Of a stretch of DNA of 64,000 nucleotides, positions 23,097-34,732 are shown in pieces. The notes under the pieces were generated by a model. It ran no database searches. It had not been told where the DNA came from and saw nothing but the letters and a program-made list of their open reading frames with translations. Both the position numbers and the translations under genes were made by a program. The DNA is from Siderastrea radians (Eukaryota > Cnidaria > Anthozoa > Scleractinia > Rhizangiidae): positions 31,865,375 through 31,929,374 of the forward strand of contig OZ024895.1 of NCBI GenBank assembly GCA_964017195.1, read 5' to 3'. Within the stretch, counting starts at the first letter, position 1; each line of letters starts with the position of its first letter.

Positions 23097-24985
23097 GTGC
23101 CGTATCTAAGAGATTGCACTACTAAATGCGATAACAACCCTTCTAAAGAAAACTTAGATGAGCTAGAATGCCTACAAGCAGAATACGACCAGTTGTACGA
23201 CTACATCACACAAGGGGCTATTATTCGCTCTCGTGCAACCTGGTACGAGCTGGGTGAAAAAAACAACAAATATTTCTTGAATTTAGAAAAACCAAACAAG
23301 AAGAAGAGCAGTGTCCGTAAAATATTTACCAGGGATGGAAAACTAACTAACAACCCCCAAAAAATTATGGATGAGCTGGAATCATTTTATGCTGACCTTT
23401 ACGATGGTAGCAGTTGCCCATCAGATTCAGGCACCTCCATGTTTTTAGATAACTCTAGGGGATTTCCAGCATTAGCTAATGACTCGAGGAAAATTTGTGA
23501 AGGGAAATTAGGATACAGTGAATGTTTCAGTGTGTTGGGAACCTTTCCTAAAATAAAGCTCCCGGAAATGACGGTTTGACAATTGAATTCTACCTGGCAT
23601 CCTGGCCCTTGTTCGGAAGGCTATTAGTAGACAGTCTGAACTACGCCTTTGAGTTTGGAGAGCTTTCGAATTCACAGAAACAAGCCATAATAACCTTAAT
23701 AGAAAAGAAAGGAAAGGATAAAGGGATGATTAGAAACTGGCGCCCCATATCCTTGATTAATGTTGATGCGAAGATAGCTTCTAAAACGCTGGCAAAACGT
23801 TTGGAAAAGGTTTTACCCGAAATAATACACTCTAACCAAAACACGTTTGTTAAAGGAAGATCTATTTTTGACGCAATCAGAACAACTGATGATTTGATGG
23901 AGTATACTAAAGAGAAGGATCTACCCTGAATTTTAGTAGCTATTGATTTTGAAAAGGCTTTTGACACGCTTAATCTCAATTTTTTAATAAGAACACTACA
24001 CAAGTTTAATTTTGGCCCTTCTTTTATTCAGTGGATTCGAACATTGTACAAAAACGTAAAAAGTTGTGTAATGAACAATGGTTTTACAACAGGCCCCTTC
24101 ACGTTAAGCAGAGGAGTCCACCAAGGCGATCCACTTTCACCGTATCTCTTCATCATTGCGTTAGAAACTCTAACTATCAAGATTAGAAATGACGATTCAA
24201 TCAAAGGATTTAAAATAGGAAGAGAAACTACTAAACTTTCTTTATTTGCGGATGATATGACCTGTTTTGTACGAGACAAGGAATCTTATGCTTCCCTCTT
24301 TGCTATTCTGGAATCCTTTCGATCATGCTCTGGTTTGCGTGTGAATCACGAAAAAACGGAGATTTTAGCACTTGGTAATAGTATTCTACACGAGAAGGAT
24401 TTTAATAACCATAGGGTTTGTGAAATTATTAAGATCTTGGGAGTTTATTTTGGTTATGACGAAAAACAGAGGAACGACTTAAATTTCCGACAAACAGTTA
24501 AAATCTATTAAAAAATTAATCAACATGTGGAAATGGAGGAACTTATCTCTTTTGGGCAAAATCCAAATTATTAAAACTTTCGCAATTCCCAAGTTAATGT
24601 TCAGGGCATCAGTAATTCCGATATCCAGTGACCTTGTTAAAGAAGCTAATTCGATCTTCTACAACTTTATTTGGAATGGAAAAGATAAAGTTAAGCGCTG
24701 TGCGCTCATTTCAGATATTGATAAAGGCGGGCTGAAGATGCTGGATATCGAATCTATGGTCAGTGCTAGACGTGTCATTTGTTTAAAGAAATTCTTAGAA
24801 GACTACCTAAGTACTTGGAAATCGATTTTAAACAGTTGTATTTTACCTGTTGGCGGGAGTCCAGTTCTGCATTGCAACTTTGACACCGTCAAATTAAAAC
24901 CTCAGCTCCCGAAATATTACAAAGAATGTTTTGACGCATGGTCAGGTTTAAATAGTAGTACGCCTGTCACTTTTAATGATAATAT
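23097..24985 (+). pseudogene. Tx1-type LINE ORF2 reverse transcriptase, 5' part (broken)
   Basis: Frames at 23097-23579, 23576-23929, 24044-24511 and 24525-24989 together follow the order of the intact ORF at 36424. They hold ATWYELGEKNNKYFLNLEK, then NWRPISLINVDAKIASK, then AIDFEKAFDTL, the GVHQGDPLSPYLF box and the catalytic FADDM (about 24248-24262). Frameshifts lie near 23578 and 24515, and there is a stop at 23927-23929. The remainder continues after the insertion, at 27063. Confidence 0.8.
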
Positions 24986-27058
24986 ATAGAATTAGCCAAG
25001 CCTAAAAGCGGAGCCGCGAAGGAATAAACTGGTGTTCGTTTCTCAAAAATAGTCCTGAAACTTTTAGGTCTGAAATACATTTCGGGGCTTTTTTTGGCTC
25101 GTTCGCTTTCGAAAAGTGTTTCTCAAAAAGCCTGAAAGTGTTCCGAATTGTCCTTCAATATTTTGGGGATCTGTTCTGTAAAACCAAGCTCGAAAGGTCG
25201 TTCTAGAGGCTGAGCACAGCTTGATTATTTTACTCACGAGCCGTCTAGCTTGGTGTTTGCAATGTTTCCATATCCTGTCATTAACTGTGAAGGCTTGTCA
25301 AATCTCCTTGGTTTATTGGCTGTTCGCTTGAATGAACTTGAAACGGCACTCATTTACAAAAACAAAATAAAAATTATTCGACTGTTTAAATGGGTTATCT
25401 TCATCGCGTTCGGATGTTAACAAATAACATGAACTGCCACTAAATAAAAATATTAGTCTGGTCAACAATTTATACTGACATTTCACCGGCATTTTACTGG
25501 GATTACCCGAAATAAAGGATCTGGGGAGCTTCGAAGCACTTATCGAAGAAATGTCGCGTAGGTTTTAGCAGCCGCGAAAAAATTCAAGCACTTTGAGGAA
25601 CACACATTACTTACGGGATAAAATAGCTTTAAACTCAAAACTGCTTCGCTTATATTTCTTTCTCTAACTTGAGACCATCGAGATTGAAAACAAACGAACA
25701 AACACCGTCCAAACATTCTTAACTCTGTTGCATAAGTTTTGCGGCTGCAAATTGTCTGAAATTTGAGCGCTTTAAAAAATGCACCGAACTGTTTTTGGAA
25801 GCTTTTCGGGCATGATAGGTTTAAACCGACAACTGCTTCGCTTATAGTTTTTCAAATAACTGTCATATTTCGTTCTCTAACTAGAGACAATCAAGATTCA
25901 AAACAAAGAAACGCCAAACACGCTTTAATGAAATTGTTATTATGCCGGCATAAGTTTTGCGGATGCGAAGTAAGCCTATATAAAGTTAGGCGCTTTGAGG
26001 AACGCACAAAACTGTTTTCGGAAGCTTTTCGGATAAAATAGCTTTAAACAGACAACTGCTTCGCTTAAAAGATTATTACTTTTGAAAACTTCTAGGACAA
26101 GAAAATCGACAGTTGTACAAAGAGATGGACCGGACGGTGAAAATTGAAAGTAAAGCTTGTGCAGTTGTCTCGCGGCTGTGCTTAGACCTACTGTTATGAA
26201 TAAACAAACACAAAATAATGGACAGAGAAATCATTTTTGAAAAACATTTATTCGAAAACCCCTATGTTTAAACTTAAATGCGTTACACTTCCAAAATCGT
26301 AGGTCGATCCACGCGAGTGAAATCGGCTCAGCATGGCAAAATATTCAAGAATCTGTCACAAATCTGAGCGCGTTTTCTAATATTTTTTTAAAGTCAAAAG
26401 TAAATAACACATTTCTAATGGTATAAATCAAATTTACATTTCAAAACGTAATTTCTTTCATCGTAATACTCGAAATCATGTACCTTAGACCTTTTAAAAA
26501 CTTCACTTACTCGGTTGTGTTTCAGAACAGGGCAAACTCTCCGCCGTGAAGAAAACAAAGCGATGAAGTCCTTTGAATGCAGCTTTCGTAACTTGAACTT
26601 TTCGCCTTCTACCAGTATTCTTTTGAACTTTTTCTTTCCATTTATATATATTAGATGTTTTTTTTGTCAAGTATGAAACTTCATTACTCTCGAGCAATCG
26701 TTAAATGCTAAAGAAGACAAAGAAGCGTAAGCTTTTAAAGAAACCTCTTTTTCAAAAGCGACGATGGTCATGCGATTTCCCGCCAAGAAAAATGCCGGTT
26801 GCCCTAAAGCACCGTGCGATTTCCCGCCAAGAAAAGATGGCATTCTCTGCCCCCGTTGGGTTGTCTTGGGACTCCCCTCCCCCTCCCACAGAGTGTGCGG
26901 ACGGACGGACGTACGGATGTACGGATGTACGGACGTATGGATGTACGGACGGACGGTCACGTGACTATTACGTCACAACCAAAATTTCTCGGATTGATAG
27001 GTTACCATATTTCCTTAGCAATGGAGCTTCGCTGGCGGGCTTTGCCCGCAGGCTCCGC
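24986..27058. mobile_element. 2.07-kb element inserted in the LINE
   Basis: The LINE reading resumes exactly on the other side: gataaTAT before and TATtatgaac after, giving a 3-bp TAT duplication. The ends carry inverted GCGGAGCC / GGCTCCGC motifs, with a strong hairpin (gcgggctttgcccgc) at the right. Inside are three tandem units of about 200 bp (about 25600-26070, marker aactgcttcgcttat) and a 12-bp-type minisatellite near 26880. No transposase is visible. Confidence 0.6.
26878..26962. repeat. Minisatellite of acggacggacgt / acggatgt units
   Basis: A short tandem array with units of 4 to 8 bases, followed by a cacgtgactattacgtcac block. Long open frames across it in several phases reflect the repeat period only. 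Confidence 0.7.
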
Positions 27059-27062
27059 TATT

Positions 27063-27983
27063 ATGAACGAGATCATTTGGAATAATAAGTTTATCTGCAT
27101 TGATAAAAAGTCTGTCTATAGAAATGATCTAGTTAACTTAGGAATCGTAAAGGTGGGCGACCTTATTACGGATAACAATCTTTTCTTGCACGAAGACCCC
27201 TATGTGCCGATCTCTCCTGAACAAAGTTTCTTTATTATGGGAGTCGTTCACTCTCTTCCATCGGATTGGAAAACGATTATTAGACCTTCTGTCTGTACAA
27301 ATGAAATAAACCCCCTCCCTTGCACACCATATATTAAACTAAACTGTGGCTCTGTCCCTATCTCTGATGTCACCTCTAAACAGATATACGATTCTTTTTT
27401 GCGCAAAAAACAAACTCCTCCGACAGCTCAATAAAAATTAACAGACAAGTACTCAGAGACATCCATTAACTGGGAAAAGGTTTACTCTCTCCCTTTCCGT
27501 ACTACACTTGATTCCAAACTGAGAGAATTTCAATACAAAATTCTTAATAACATTGTCTTTACAAATGATAAATTATTTGGCTTTGGCCTTTCGCAATCCC
27601 CTAATTGTACGTTTTGCAATGAAGAACCAGAATCCATCGAACATTTACTCTCCCGTTGTAAAGTGTCTTCTGAATTTTGGAAAGACGTCTTGTCCTGGCT
27701 GAAAGATAATAACATCATTATAGAATCCTTAAATGAGATAGGTTTGTTTTTTGGGAATTTTGAAAAAACGGAAGACTTCTTAATAATTAATCACATTCTG
27801 TTATTAGGTAAATATTACATTTATGTAAGGAAATGTCATGGAAGCTTACCCTCATTGAGAGGTTTTATTGCCAGGATAAGACGTGTTTATAACATCGAAC
27901 TCCATATTGCGAGGGAGAGGAATAAACTCACTACCCGTTTTAAAAAATGGGAAAAGTTGGTAGCTGTCATGAACACTCAGTAG
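27063..27983 (+). pseudogene. Tx1-type LINE ORF2, 3' part (broken)
   Basis: This continues the LINE after the insertion. The first part is WNNKFICIDKKSVY, like WNNSLIRIDSKPIY in the intact ORF. A stop at 27432-27434 follows. The next part carries the C-terminal zinc-finger-like CTFCNEEPESIEHLLSRC (about 27607-27661) and an Arg/Lys-rich end. It matches the order and spacing of the LINE at 36424. Confidence 0.8.
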
Positions 27984-28266
27984 AAAATAACCTTGTTATA
28001 TCTAGTTGGTCTTCTTCACTTTTAGTTAACAACTATTTGCTTTGTATTTAATTTTTTCGTAACGTGTACAGTAATCAAGCTATTGTAAGTAATATACTGT
28101 AAGTACTGTAACGTGTATATTGTAAGTAAGTTACTGTAAGTAATGTATTGTAAGTACTGTAACGCTTTTTGTAAGTTAAGTGACTGTAGGTAATGTATCC
28201 TAAGTACTGTATTGTGTTGTTGCAAAAAAATAAACAAATTACAACCCCCCCCCCCCAAAAAAAAAA

Positions 28267-28605
28267 GTTATTGTCGGCAATCAGTCGTTTGTAAGGTGCA
28301 GGTAACTGTTGGCAATGGTTCAGTAGGTAACGGTCGATTCTGTAGGTAACGCATTCAAAAACAAACCACAGAATCGACTGGGACTCTGCTGAATGCGTTA
28401 CCTCAGTCCCAGTCGATTCTGTAGGTAACGCATTGAAAAACAAACCGCAGAATCTACTGGGACTCTGCTGAATGCGTTACCTACAGTATGGACTACTATC
28501 AACGAATCACTCTGGAAAGCTGGTTTACCAACTTAGAACAAACACCACTGAACCGTTGCCAACAGTTACCTTGCACCTTACAAACAAATGATTGCCGACA
28601 ATAAC
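28267..28605. mobile_element. Fold-back element with internal tandem duplication
   Basis: The left arm gttattgtcggcaatcagtc pairs with the right arm ending atgattgccgacaataac; inner arms ggtaactgttggcaatgg / ccgttgccaacagttacc continue the pairing. Between them a unit containing cgattctgtaggtaacgcat occurs twice, with its own inverted partners. No coding function. Confidence 0.65.
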
Positions 28606-28619
28606 AAGACAGACAAACA

Positions 28620-28983
28620 ACAGACAAACCGACTTATTTGACTAACAATATAACAACGGACATTTGACTAACAAAGACGGATCAAAACGCACCAGTCGCG
28701 TTTAACAATCTTCACAGCCAATAACATCATGGCTTAACTGACAGACGACCAATAACATCACGAGATCGTCGACCAATCAGGACAACAACCAGAGACACAA
28801 AACATCTACTGACGATTCACAGTTCACTTGACTCTGGTGATGACTTTTGCTCAGATTGTAGAAACATCAGTCAATGTCACCTCAAACAGTTTTTCTCAGG
28901 ACTACACTCACCCGGACGATCACGATTTACCGAATTATGATATGACTCCTGGGTTCAAACCACTTTCAATCATGATAATAATG

Positions 28984-29038
<55 letters not shown>

Positions 29039-29042
29039 TAAC
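28620..29042 (+). repeat. 3' end of a dispersed retroelement with (ATA)n tail
   Basis: A unique-looking 350-bp stretch ends in a clean ATA microsatellite (28974-29042), the usual form of a retroelement tail. The frame ending in the microsatellite is not a gene. Family not identified. Confidence 0.4.
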
Positions 29043-29195
29043 ACAAGGTGGCTCTTCGCGTACTTATTCCAATTACAATGTTACTAACAACAGTCTATTT
29101 TACAGAAAATTAAAATTTAAGTAAACTCAGCATGTTTTAGGTTACTATTGTCCTTTAAGGCAAAAGCAGTGAATGAACTTGCAGTCGTTTTTTAA

Positions 29196-29965
29196 AGGGA
29201 ACCAGTGATGTTATAACATATGTACCTCAAACTGCTCTAAATCTCTCCCAGAATCCATTGAAATATATAAAATCTTGTAGATCGCAAACATTTTTCAGAA
29301 ATACACTTCAAATTTCGCGCTTTTACGCCTGCGAGTTAGCCTGTGACCGCCATCTTGGAACACGCAATGACCTATGGGATTGATGACGTTTCACAGCTCC
29401 CCCGAATGCTCATTCCAAGTGACATTCCAAGCTTGTCTGTTGTGGTTGTTGTCATAAACTATGGCACAAATTCAGCCTTTTATCCTGGAACCAGAGTATT
29501 CTTCGGAGGAAGAGCTACCCGAGGATGAAGATGATGAGTTAGACTTGCCGGTGGATATTAATCTGATACACCGAGCGGCCTTGATCCACCTTTCCTCAGT
29601 TTTTCATCTTTAGGAAAATTATGAAGACTAATATTTGGGTTTTCTTACTTTTCTTACTTTTTGTAGAGTAATTACAGCCAAATGCGCTACACTTCGGCAT
29701 GTTTACGCCAAAAGAAAAAACAATACATTTTTGCGAAAATTTAAAGCTCGCGCCAACTGGGAGCCGTGAAACGTCATCAATCCCATGGGTCATTGCGTGT
29801 TCCACGACGGCGGCCACAGGCGAACTCGCAGGCGTAAAAGCGCGAAATTTGAAGTGTATTTTCTGGAAAATGTTTACGATCTACAAGATTTTACATATTT
29901 TACTGGATTCTGGGAGAGATATAGAGCAGTTTGAGGTACATTTGTTATAACATCACTAGTTCCCT
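29196..29965 (-). mobile_element. Kolobok-type element with THAP remnant
   Basis: TTAA flanks both ends (29192-29195, 29966-29969). The ends are AGGGAACCAGTGATG and its inverted form, and about 200-bp inverted repeats follow. On the minus strand the interior encodes MPKCSAFGCNYSTKSKK, the start of a THAP zinc-finger domain, which then degenerates. TTAA target sites plus a THAP domain are the signature of Kolobok transposons. The transposase core is deleted. Copy A has the empty TTAA site (tttTTAAgagaatt). Confidence 0.7.
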
Positions 29966-30031
29966 TTAAAGAGAAAATATGTTTGATTTGTATTTTTGCT
30001 TCCTAATGGCATGGTTGTTATTTCCTTCAAG

Positions 30032-30996
30032 ATATACGAGTCACGAATGTTGAGAAGAATACTGGAGGGAAACCTTTCAAATGCAACACCTGCAAAAAGA
30101 GTTTTGATTCCCAGTCAAAGCTGAAAAGCTACCTGATGATACACAGTGGTGAGAGACCATACAAGTGTAGTCATTGTGACAATTGTTTTAGACTGTCATC
30201 AGGTCTGAAAATACACTTGAGGATACACAGTGGTGAGAGACCGTACAAGTGTACTCAATGTGACAAACGTTTTAGCCAATCATCAACCTTGAAAGCTCAC
30301 CTAAGGATACACAGTGGCGAGAGACCGTACAAGTGTACTAAATGTGACAAATGTTTTAGACTGTCATCAGTTCTGAAAAGACACCTGAGGATACACAGTG
30401 GTGAGAGACCGTACAAGTGTACTCAATGTGACAAACGTTTTAGCCAATCATCAACCTTGAAAGCTCACCTAAGGATACACAGTGGTGAGAGACCGTACAA
30501 GTGTACTCAATCTGACACATGTTTTAGCGAGTCATCGAAATTGAAAATCCACATGAGGATTCACAGTGGTGAAAAGCCATATAAATGTACTCAATGTAAA
30601 AAATGCTTTCACCAGTTATCACATTTGCAAAGTCACCTGAGGAGACACAGTGATGAGAGGCTGTGCAAATGTACGCAATGTGACAAATGCTTTAACGAGT
30701 CATCAATCTTACAAAAGCACTCGATCGTACATAGTGGTAAAAAACCATAGAAATGCTCTCAATGTGACAAATGCTTCAACTGGGCATGGTCTTTGCGATG
30801 TCACGTAAGGATACACAGTGGTGAGAGACCATACAAATGTACTCAATGTGACAAATGTTTCACTCGGAAGTCAAGTCTGCTATATCACAAGAGAACAATA
30901 CATGTTGATTCACCCCACAAGTGCACCCTATGTGATAAATGCTTCAGAAATGACAGTAGTCTAAAGAGGCATAATTGTAGTAAACGTTCTGTGTAG
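30032..30996 (+). pseudogene. C2H2 zinc-finger protein exon B (ZNF-B), interrupted
   Basis: Paralogue of ZNF-A. An acceptor-like ttccttcaag precedes an open frame holding a degenerate first finger (a His replaced) and then seven fingers. An in-frame TAG follows (30748-30750) at the linker Tyr, the same place as in ZNF-A, then three more fingers to 30996. Finger 6 has lost its second Cys (YKCTQSD). The Gypsy LTR begins at 30992, and its TGTAG supplies the final stop. Before insertion the frame continued beyond 34870 into a Cys-rich tail (FTCWMCQEYCHNYC). Likely a dead or truncated nuclear DNA-binding protein. Confidence 0.8.
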
Positions 30997-31128
30997 CGTG
31001 GGGCCTGAGCCCGAGTTAGGTCGGACATGCGTAGTCAGCGTGTAGAAAACATGTGCTAGAGTGTGTTCAGTGTTCATGAAGAATTATAGTTCGTTTCGGA
31101 AGCTTGTTGTGTCTTTAGTAGTGTTACA
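30992..31128 (+). repeat. 5' LTR of the Gypsy element
   Basis: 137 bp. It differs from the 3' LTR at two positions that I can see (TGT/TGC at the start, gtgTtcatg/gtgCtcatg). Confidence 0.9.
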
Positions 31129-32093
31129 TTTGGTGGCAGCGGTGGGATATTTGGTCACGGAGGAAACTGTGAAGGCCTTGGAGGCGAAGGTGGCTAAGTT
31201 AGAAGCCAACCTTGCGAAGAAAAGTGAAACGAATGCGGCCAGTTCGCACAGCTCCGCCGGCTCATCGATCGCCTTGGCGGATTATTCTCTTCGCATTAAA
31301 CCCGAAACCTTTTCGGCTGCTTCGGGAGAAAACTGGCTGGTGTGGTTACGGAAATTTAAAAACATCGCTTCGCTGAATAAGTGGAATGCCGAGCTTCAAT
31401 GTCACATTTTGCCAGCGTACCTGAAAGGCCTCGCCGAGCAGACATACCACAGTCTCACTGCCGAGCAAACATCCACATGGGAGGTTCTTGAACCGCTCGC
31501 TGACAGATCGTTTTCATCCGAAAGAATCACGACAAGTGCACATTTCTACTCTTCGAGCCAAGTTACGTCGACCTGACGACGATTTACATTAACTGAGATG
31601 CGAAATCTCTCGCCTTGTCGAGCTAGCCTATCCCGATGACCTGCTAGTTATACTTGATCGCACTGCGAGAGATTTCTTCATTGGTGCTTTGACCCCCCTT
31701 ACGTTACGAGAGAAGGTGTTGGATTTGGACCCGAATACCTTGGATGAAGCACTGGCGGCTGCTCAGCGATATGAATCGAATTAAAAAGTGTTAAACAAAA
31801 GGAGTGCTCACGTTCTTACTTCAACGTCCGAAGAGAAGGTGGACGGGAATTTTACTTCACATCATGGCACCCCCGAGCCCCCAGCATGGGCTCAGCAGCT
31901 CTTTCAACAACAAGCAGAAATTTTAGAGAAGTTGAAGAGCGTTCCTCAAGGAAGGCAAGGTAGGAATGACAGTGTAGAGTCTCCTAGAGCATGCTTTAAG
32001 TGTGGTAGTCTGAACCATTTCATCCGAAATTGTCCTCATCAAGTTTGTCACGACCAGGGAAACTGGAGACGGGCGGGGCGCAGCCAGAAGTGA
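31061..32093 (+). pseudogene. Gypsy gag (frameshifted) with CCHC knuckle
   Basis: The first frame (31061-31576) has a coiled-coil-like start (VKALEAKVAKLEANLAKK) and a gag-like Trp-rich block (ENWLVWLRKFKNIASLNKW). It breaks at 31576. A second frame (31788-32093) ends with a zinc knuckle CFKCGSLNHFIRNC (about 31992-32033). Capsid-type role in the cytoplasm if intact; it is not intact here. Confidence 0.75.
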
Positions 32094-32287
32094 CCCCGCC
32101 CGATAACTCAAAGGGTGCATTTATGCCATGTCGTGTCAATGGTGTTCTGTCCCATGCTTTACTGGACACTGGTGCTGAAGCGACAATTATCAGTGATGAC
32201 ATTTACCATTGTATTAACACTAATACAAGTAAGCTTGACCCCCAAGAAAGCCTGTTCTTGGGGCCAATAACATGCCAGAGAAAGTGA
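32030..32287 (+). pseudogene. Gypsy aspartic protease, truncated
   Basis: It contains the catalytic LLDTGAEATIIS (about 32160-32195). The frame stops at 32285, where the RT fingers/palm should follow but are absent. Confidence 0.75.
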
Positions 32288-33090
32288 AAGTCATAAGGGA
32301 GTGGCCAGTGCCAGAAAATGAGAGCCAGCTGAAAGCATTAATGGGAACAGCTGGTTATTACCGAAAATTTGTGCCAAACTATGCTGACATTGCCGCCCCT
32401 TACACAGTGCATCTCAAAAGGGTGAACATTTTAGATGGACAGCTGAGTGTGAAGAAGCCTTTCTGAACATTAAGCGGAAGTTGATGAACGCCCCCATCCT
32501 TGCTTTTCCTCGGTTGGATGTCAATTTATTTTAGACACTGATGCCTGTGACAGTGGCTGGCGAGCAGTGTTATCTCAGGTTCAGGATGGGAAAGAGCGTG
32601 TTATAGCATATGCAGCACGTGCACTATCAAAGGCTGAACGAAACTATAGCACGACCCGGAAGGAACTTTTAGCCCTTGTCTGGGGATCGGAACACTTTGA
32701 GACATATCTCTACGGCAGACGATGTCTTGCTAGGACTGACCATAGTGCTCTACAGTGGCTAAAGAATTTCAAGAACCCTAGGGGTCAGGTTGCCCGGTGG
32801 CTAGAAAGGCTGAGTGATTTTGACTTTGAGGTGGAACATCGCCCTGGGCATTTGCATGGAAATGCAGATGGACTCTCCCGTCTGACAGGGGAAGGTACCA
32901 CTCTAGAGGAACAGGGTGAGGAGGATGCCATGTTGATCCAGTCCGTCAACGTAGAGCCACTGTCAAATGAATGTATCAAAGCAACCCAGAAACAAGATCC
33001 TGTTCTGTCGCAGGTGGTGGATTGGCTTAGATCTGGTGCAAGACCTGCGAGGCGTGATGTGGAAGGAGGTGGGCGCAACCTTCTGTCGTA
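32278..33090 (+). pseudogene. Gypsy RT C-terminus and RNase H
   Basis: It begins at the RT connection region (REWPVPENESQLKALMGTAGYYRKF). RNase H follows: DTDACDSGW, then the Glu in RKELLAL, then TDHSALQW. A frame break lies at about 32466 to 32525. The catalytic YxDD box of RT is nowhere in the element. Confidence 0.8.
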
Positions 33091-33130
33091 ATGGTCACAG
33101 TGGGGAAGGCTGTTTCTCAAGGATGGTCTG

Positions 33131-34165
33131 GTGTTCAGACGCTGGGAAAACAAAGTGACAGGCCAGGAGATCTACCAGCAGATTTGTTTGCCAGAAAGTC
33201 TTGTGCCTCAAGTGTTGTACGCCCTTCATGATAGTCCGTCAGCCGGTCACCTTGGTGTGTCAAAAACTTTGGAGAAGGTGCAGAGGAGATTTTACTGGCA
33301 TGACATGTGTGAGGATCTCGAAAATCACATTAGAAGGTGTGGTCCGTGTGCTGAAGTTAATGACCCCAGCAAGTTGCCTAAAGCACCTCTTATCAACATC
33401 AAGTCAGGTCACCTCTTGCAAAGAGTTGCTATAGACATGGTTGGACCTACGCCAAGGTCAAGCTCGGGTCACGAGTGGCTGCTGGTGGTTTCCGATCACT
33501 TTACTAAATTTGCCCAGGCTTTCCCAGTGAGGAACACTTCAGCAGTAACGCTTGCAAAGAAAGTGATGGACGAGTACATATGCCGGTTTGGCTGCTTTGA
33601 GAGTTTACATTCTGATCAGGGAGCCAATGTGGATGGAGCTGTCTTCAAGGGACTGTGTGATTTAATTGAGGCAGCAAAAACTCGAACAACGCCATATCAT
33701 CCCCAGGGTGATGGGAAAGTGGAGAGACTAAACAAAGCACTGGTGAAGTTTTTGAGCAAATTGATTTCTGACCATCGCCGGGACTGGGTAGACTTTGTAC
33801 CGAAAGCGGTCCTTGCGTACAATACCAGTGTACATGCGTCAACTGGATTTACCCCTTACCGTCTAACATTTGGCAGAGAAGCTATCTTGCCTCTTGACGC
33901 AGTCCTGAAGCTTGACACGTCACCGCCCCAGAGAGGGGCACAGTCTTATCCCGATTATGTTATTCAGCAGAAGAAGCAACTGGAGGAGACAGAGCACTTA
34001 GTGAGAGAGAACCTCAAGCGGGCGCAGAAAACTCAGAAAGCTTATTACGACACCAAATGCCACGGTCAGCGGTTTCGTATAGGAGACCGAGTCTGGTATC
34101 GAAACCGAACCAATCAAGGAGGAAGAAATTCCTCAAACCTTGGTGTGGTCCTTGGAGGGTTGTGA
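33131..34165 (+). CDS. Gypsy integrase
   Basis: 344 codons. A zinc-binding HHCC domain comes first (LHDSPSAGHLG ... CGPCAE), then the DDE core: Asp in AIDMVGP (about 33433), Asp in HSDQGAN (about 33612), Glu in GKVERLN (about 33722). It then goes into HRRDWVDFVPKAVLAYN. A GPY/F-like end (KPWCGPWRV) is encoded in the next frame, 34057-34683, so a frameshift lies near 34140. It would join cDNA to the chromosome. The domain is complete, but the protein is cut off from a working polyprotein. Confidence 0.8.
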   Translation: MFRRWENKVTGQEIYQQICLPESLVPQVLYALHDSPSAGHLGVSKTLEKVQRRFYWHDMCEDLENHIRRCGPCAEVNDPSKLPKAPLINIKSGHLLQRVAIDMVGPTPRSSSGHEWLLVVSDHFTKFAQAFPVRNTSAVTLAKKVMDEYICRFGCFESLHSDQGANVDGAVFKGLCDLIEAAKTRTTPYHPQGDGKVERLNKALVKFLSKLISDHRRDWVDFVPKAVLAYNTSVHASTGFTPYRLTFGREAILPLDAVLKLDTSPPQRGAQSYPDYVIQQKKQLEETEHLVRENLKRAQKTQKAYYDTKCHGQRFRIGDRVWYRNRTNQGGRNSSNLGVVLGGL

Positions 34166-34683
34166 AAGCCCTGTCTGATGTTACCTATCGCATTGAGGAG
34201 GAGAGAAGGGAAGCCGGGGAGCGACACAGGAGGAAGGTGGTACATTTCAATTACCTGAAACCTTGTTTAACACCACCAGAGGTCCATGAGAAACCTCCTC
34301 AAGCAACCACTTCCAGAGGAGCGGCTCAATCAGAAAGCTCGAGAGATGTGCTGCAGCCAACTCAAGCCCAGGGAGCAGCTGGTGATACTGGTGGGGTCGA
34401 ATTAGAATGGCTGGAAAATCCTGTCGTTCCGGCCACAGAGGGTCATGAAACGCCTCAGGTCCAGGAGGCGAGTGGAACTCTAAGTCCAGATGCACAGCCC
34501 GCTGACGTGCCTTACCAGCTGGAGGTCCCTTCAGTAAACAATGAATCGTTTAATGAATTAAGTCAAAGTCCAGTTAGACCGAGACGCGAACGAAGAGAGC
34601 CATTGTGGCTCCAGGACTACGTTAGAACAGTTGTTGTTTATCCTGCATTGCCTTTTACTCTTGTTGGAACAGTTGCTATTTAA
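34057..34683 (+). pseudogene. Integrase C-terminal extension of the Gypsy element
   Basis: The GPY/F-like stretch (FLKPWCGPWRVVKALSDVTY) is followed by an acidic, Pro-rich tail ending at 34683, just before the purine tract. It is one frame off from the integrase core. Confidence 0.65.
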
Positions 34684-34732
34684 CTTTTGATAACTCAGAC
34701 TCTAACCTCTGACCTTATATGGGAGGGGGTAG

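Larger units (their letters stand above)
22750..28266 (+). mobile_element. Decayed Tx1/L1-type LINE
   Basis: The element contains the start of ORF1, then RT, then the C-terminal region, then a TGTAAGTA-rich 3' region and an A/C-rich tail (28222-28266). The AP-endonuclease and most of ORF1 are missing, so an internal deletion joins ORF1 to RT. A 2.07-kb element (24986-27058) interrupts it. The 3' region resembles that of the LINE at 36346, suggesting related families. The 5' limit is uncertain. Confidence 0.75.

Noticed and set aside
26705..27085. Frames of 66-206 codons around the acggacgg repeats
   Set aside because: The minisatellite keeps several phases open. Only the part after 27063 is real, and it belongs to the LINE.
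28828..29124. 98-codon frame with a poly-Ile stretch
   Set aside because: The Ile run is the (ATA)n microsatellite; no domain on either side.
29596..29817. 73-codon frame as a THAP-domain host gene
   Set aside because: Only the first zinc-ligand part of THAP is present, and it sits inside the TTAA-flanked element, so it is a transposon remnant.
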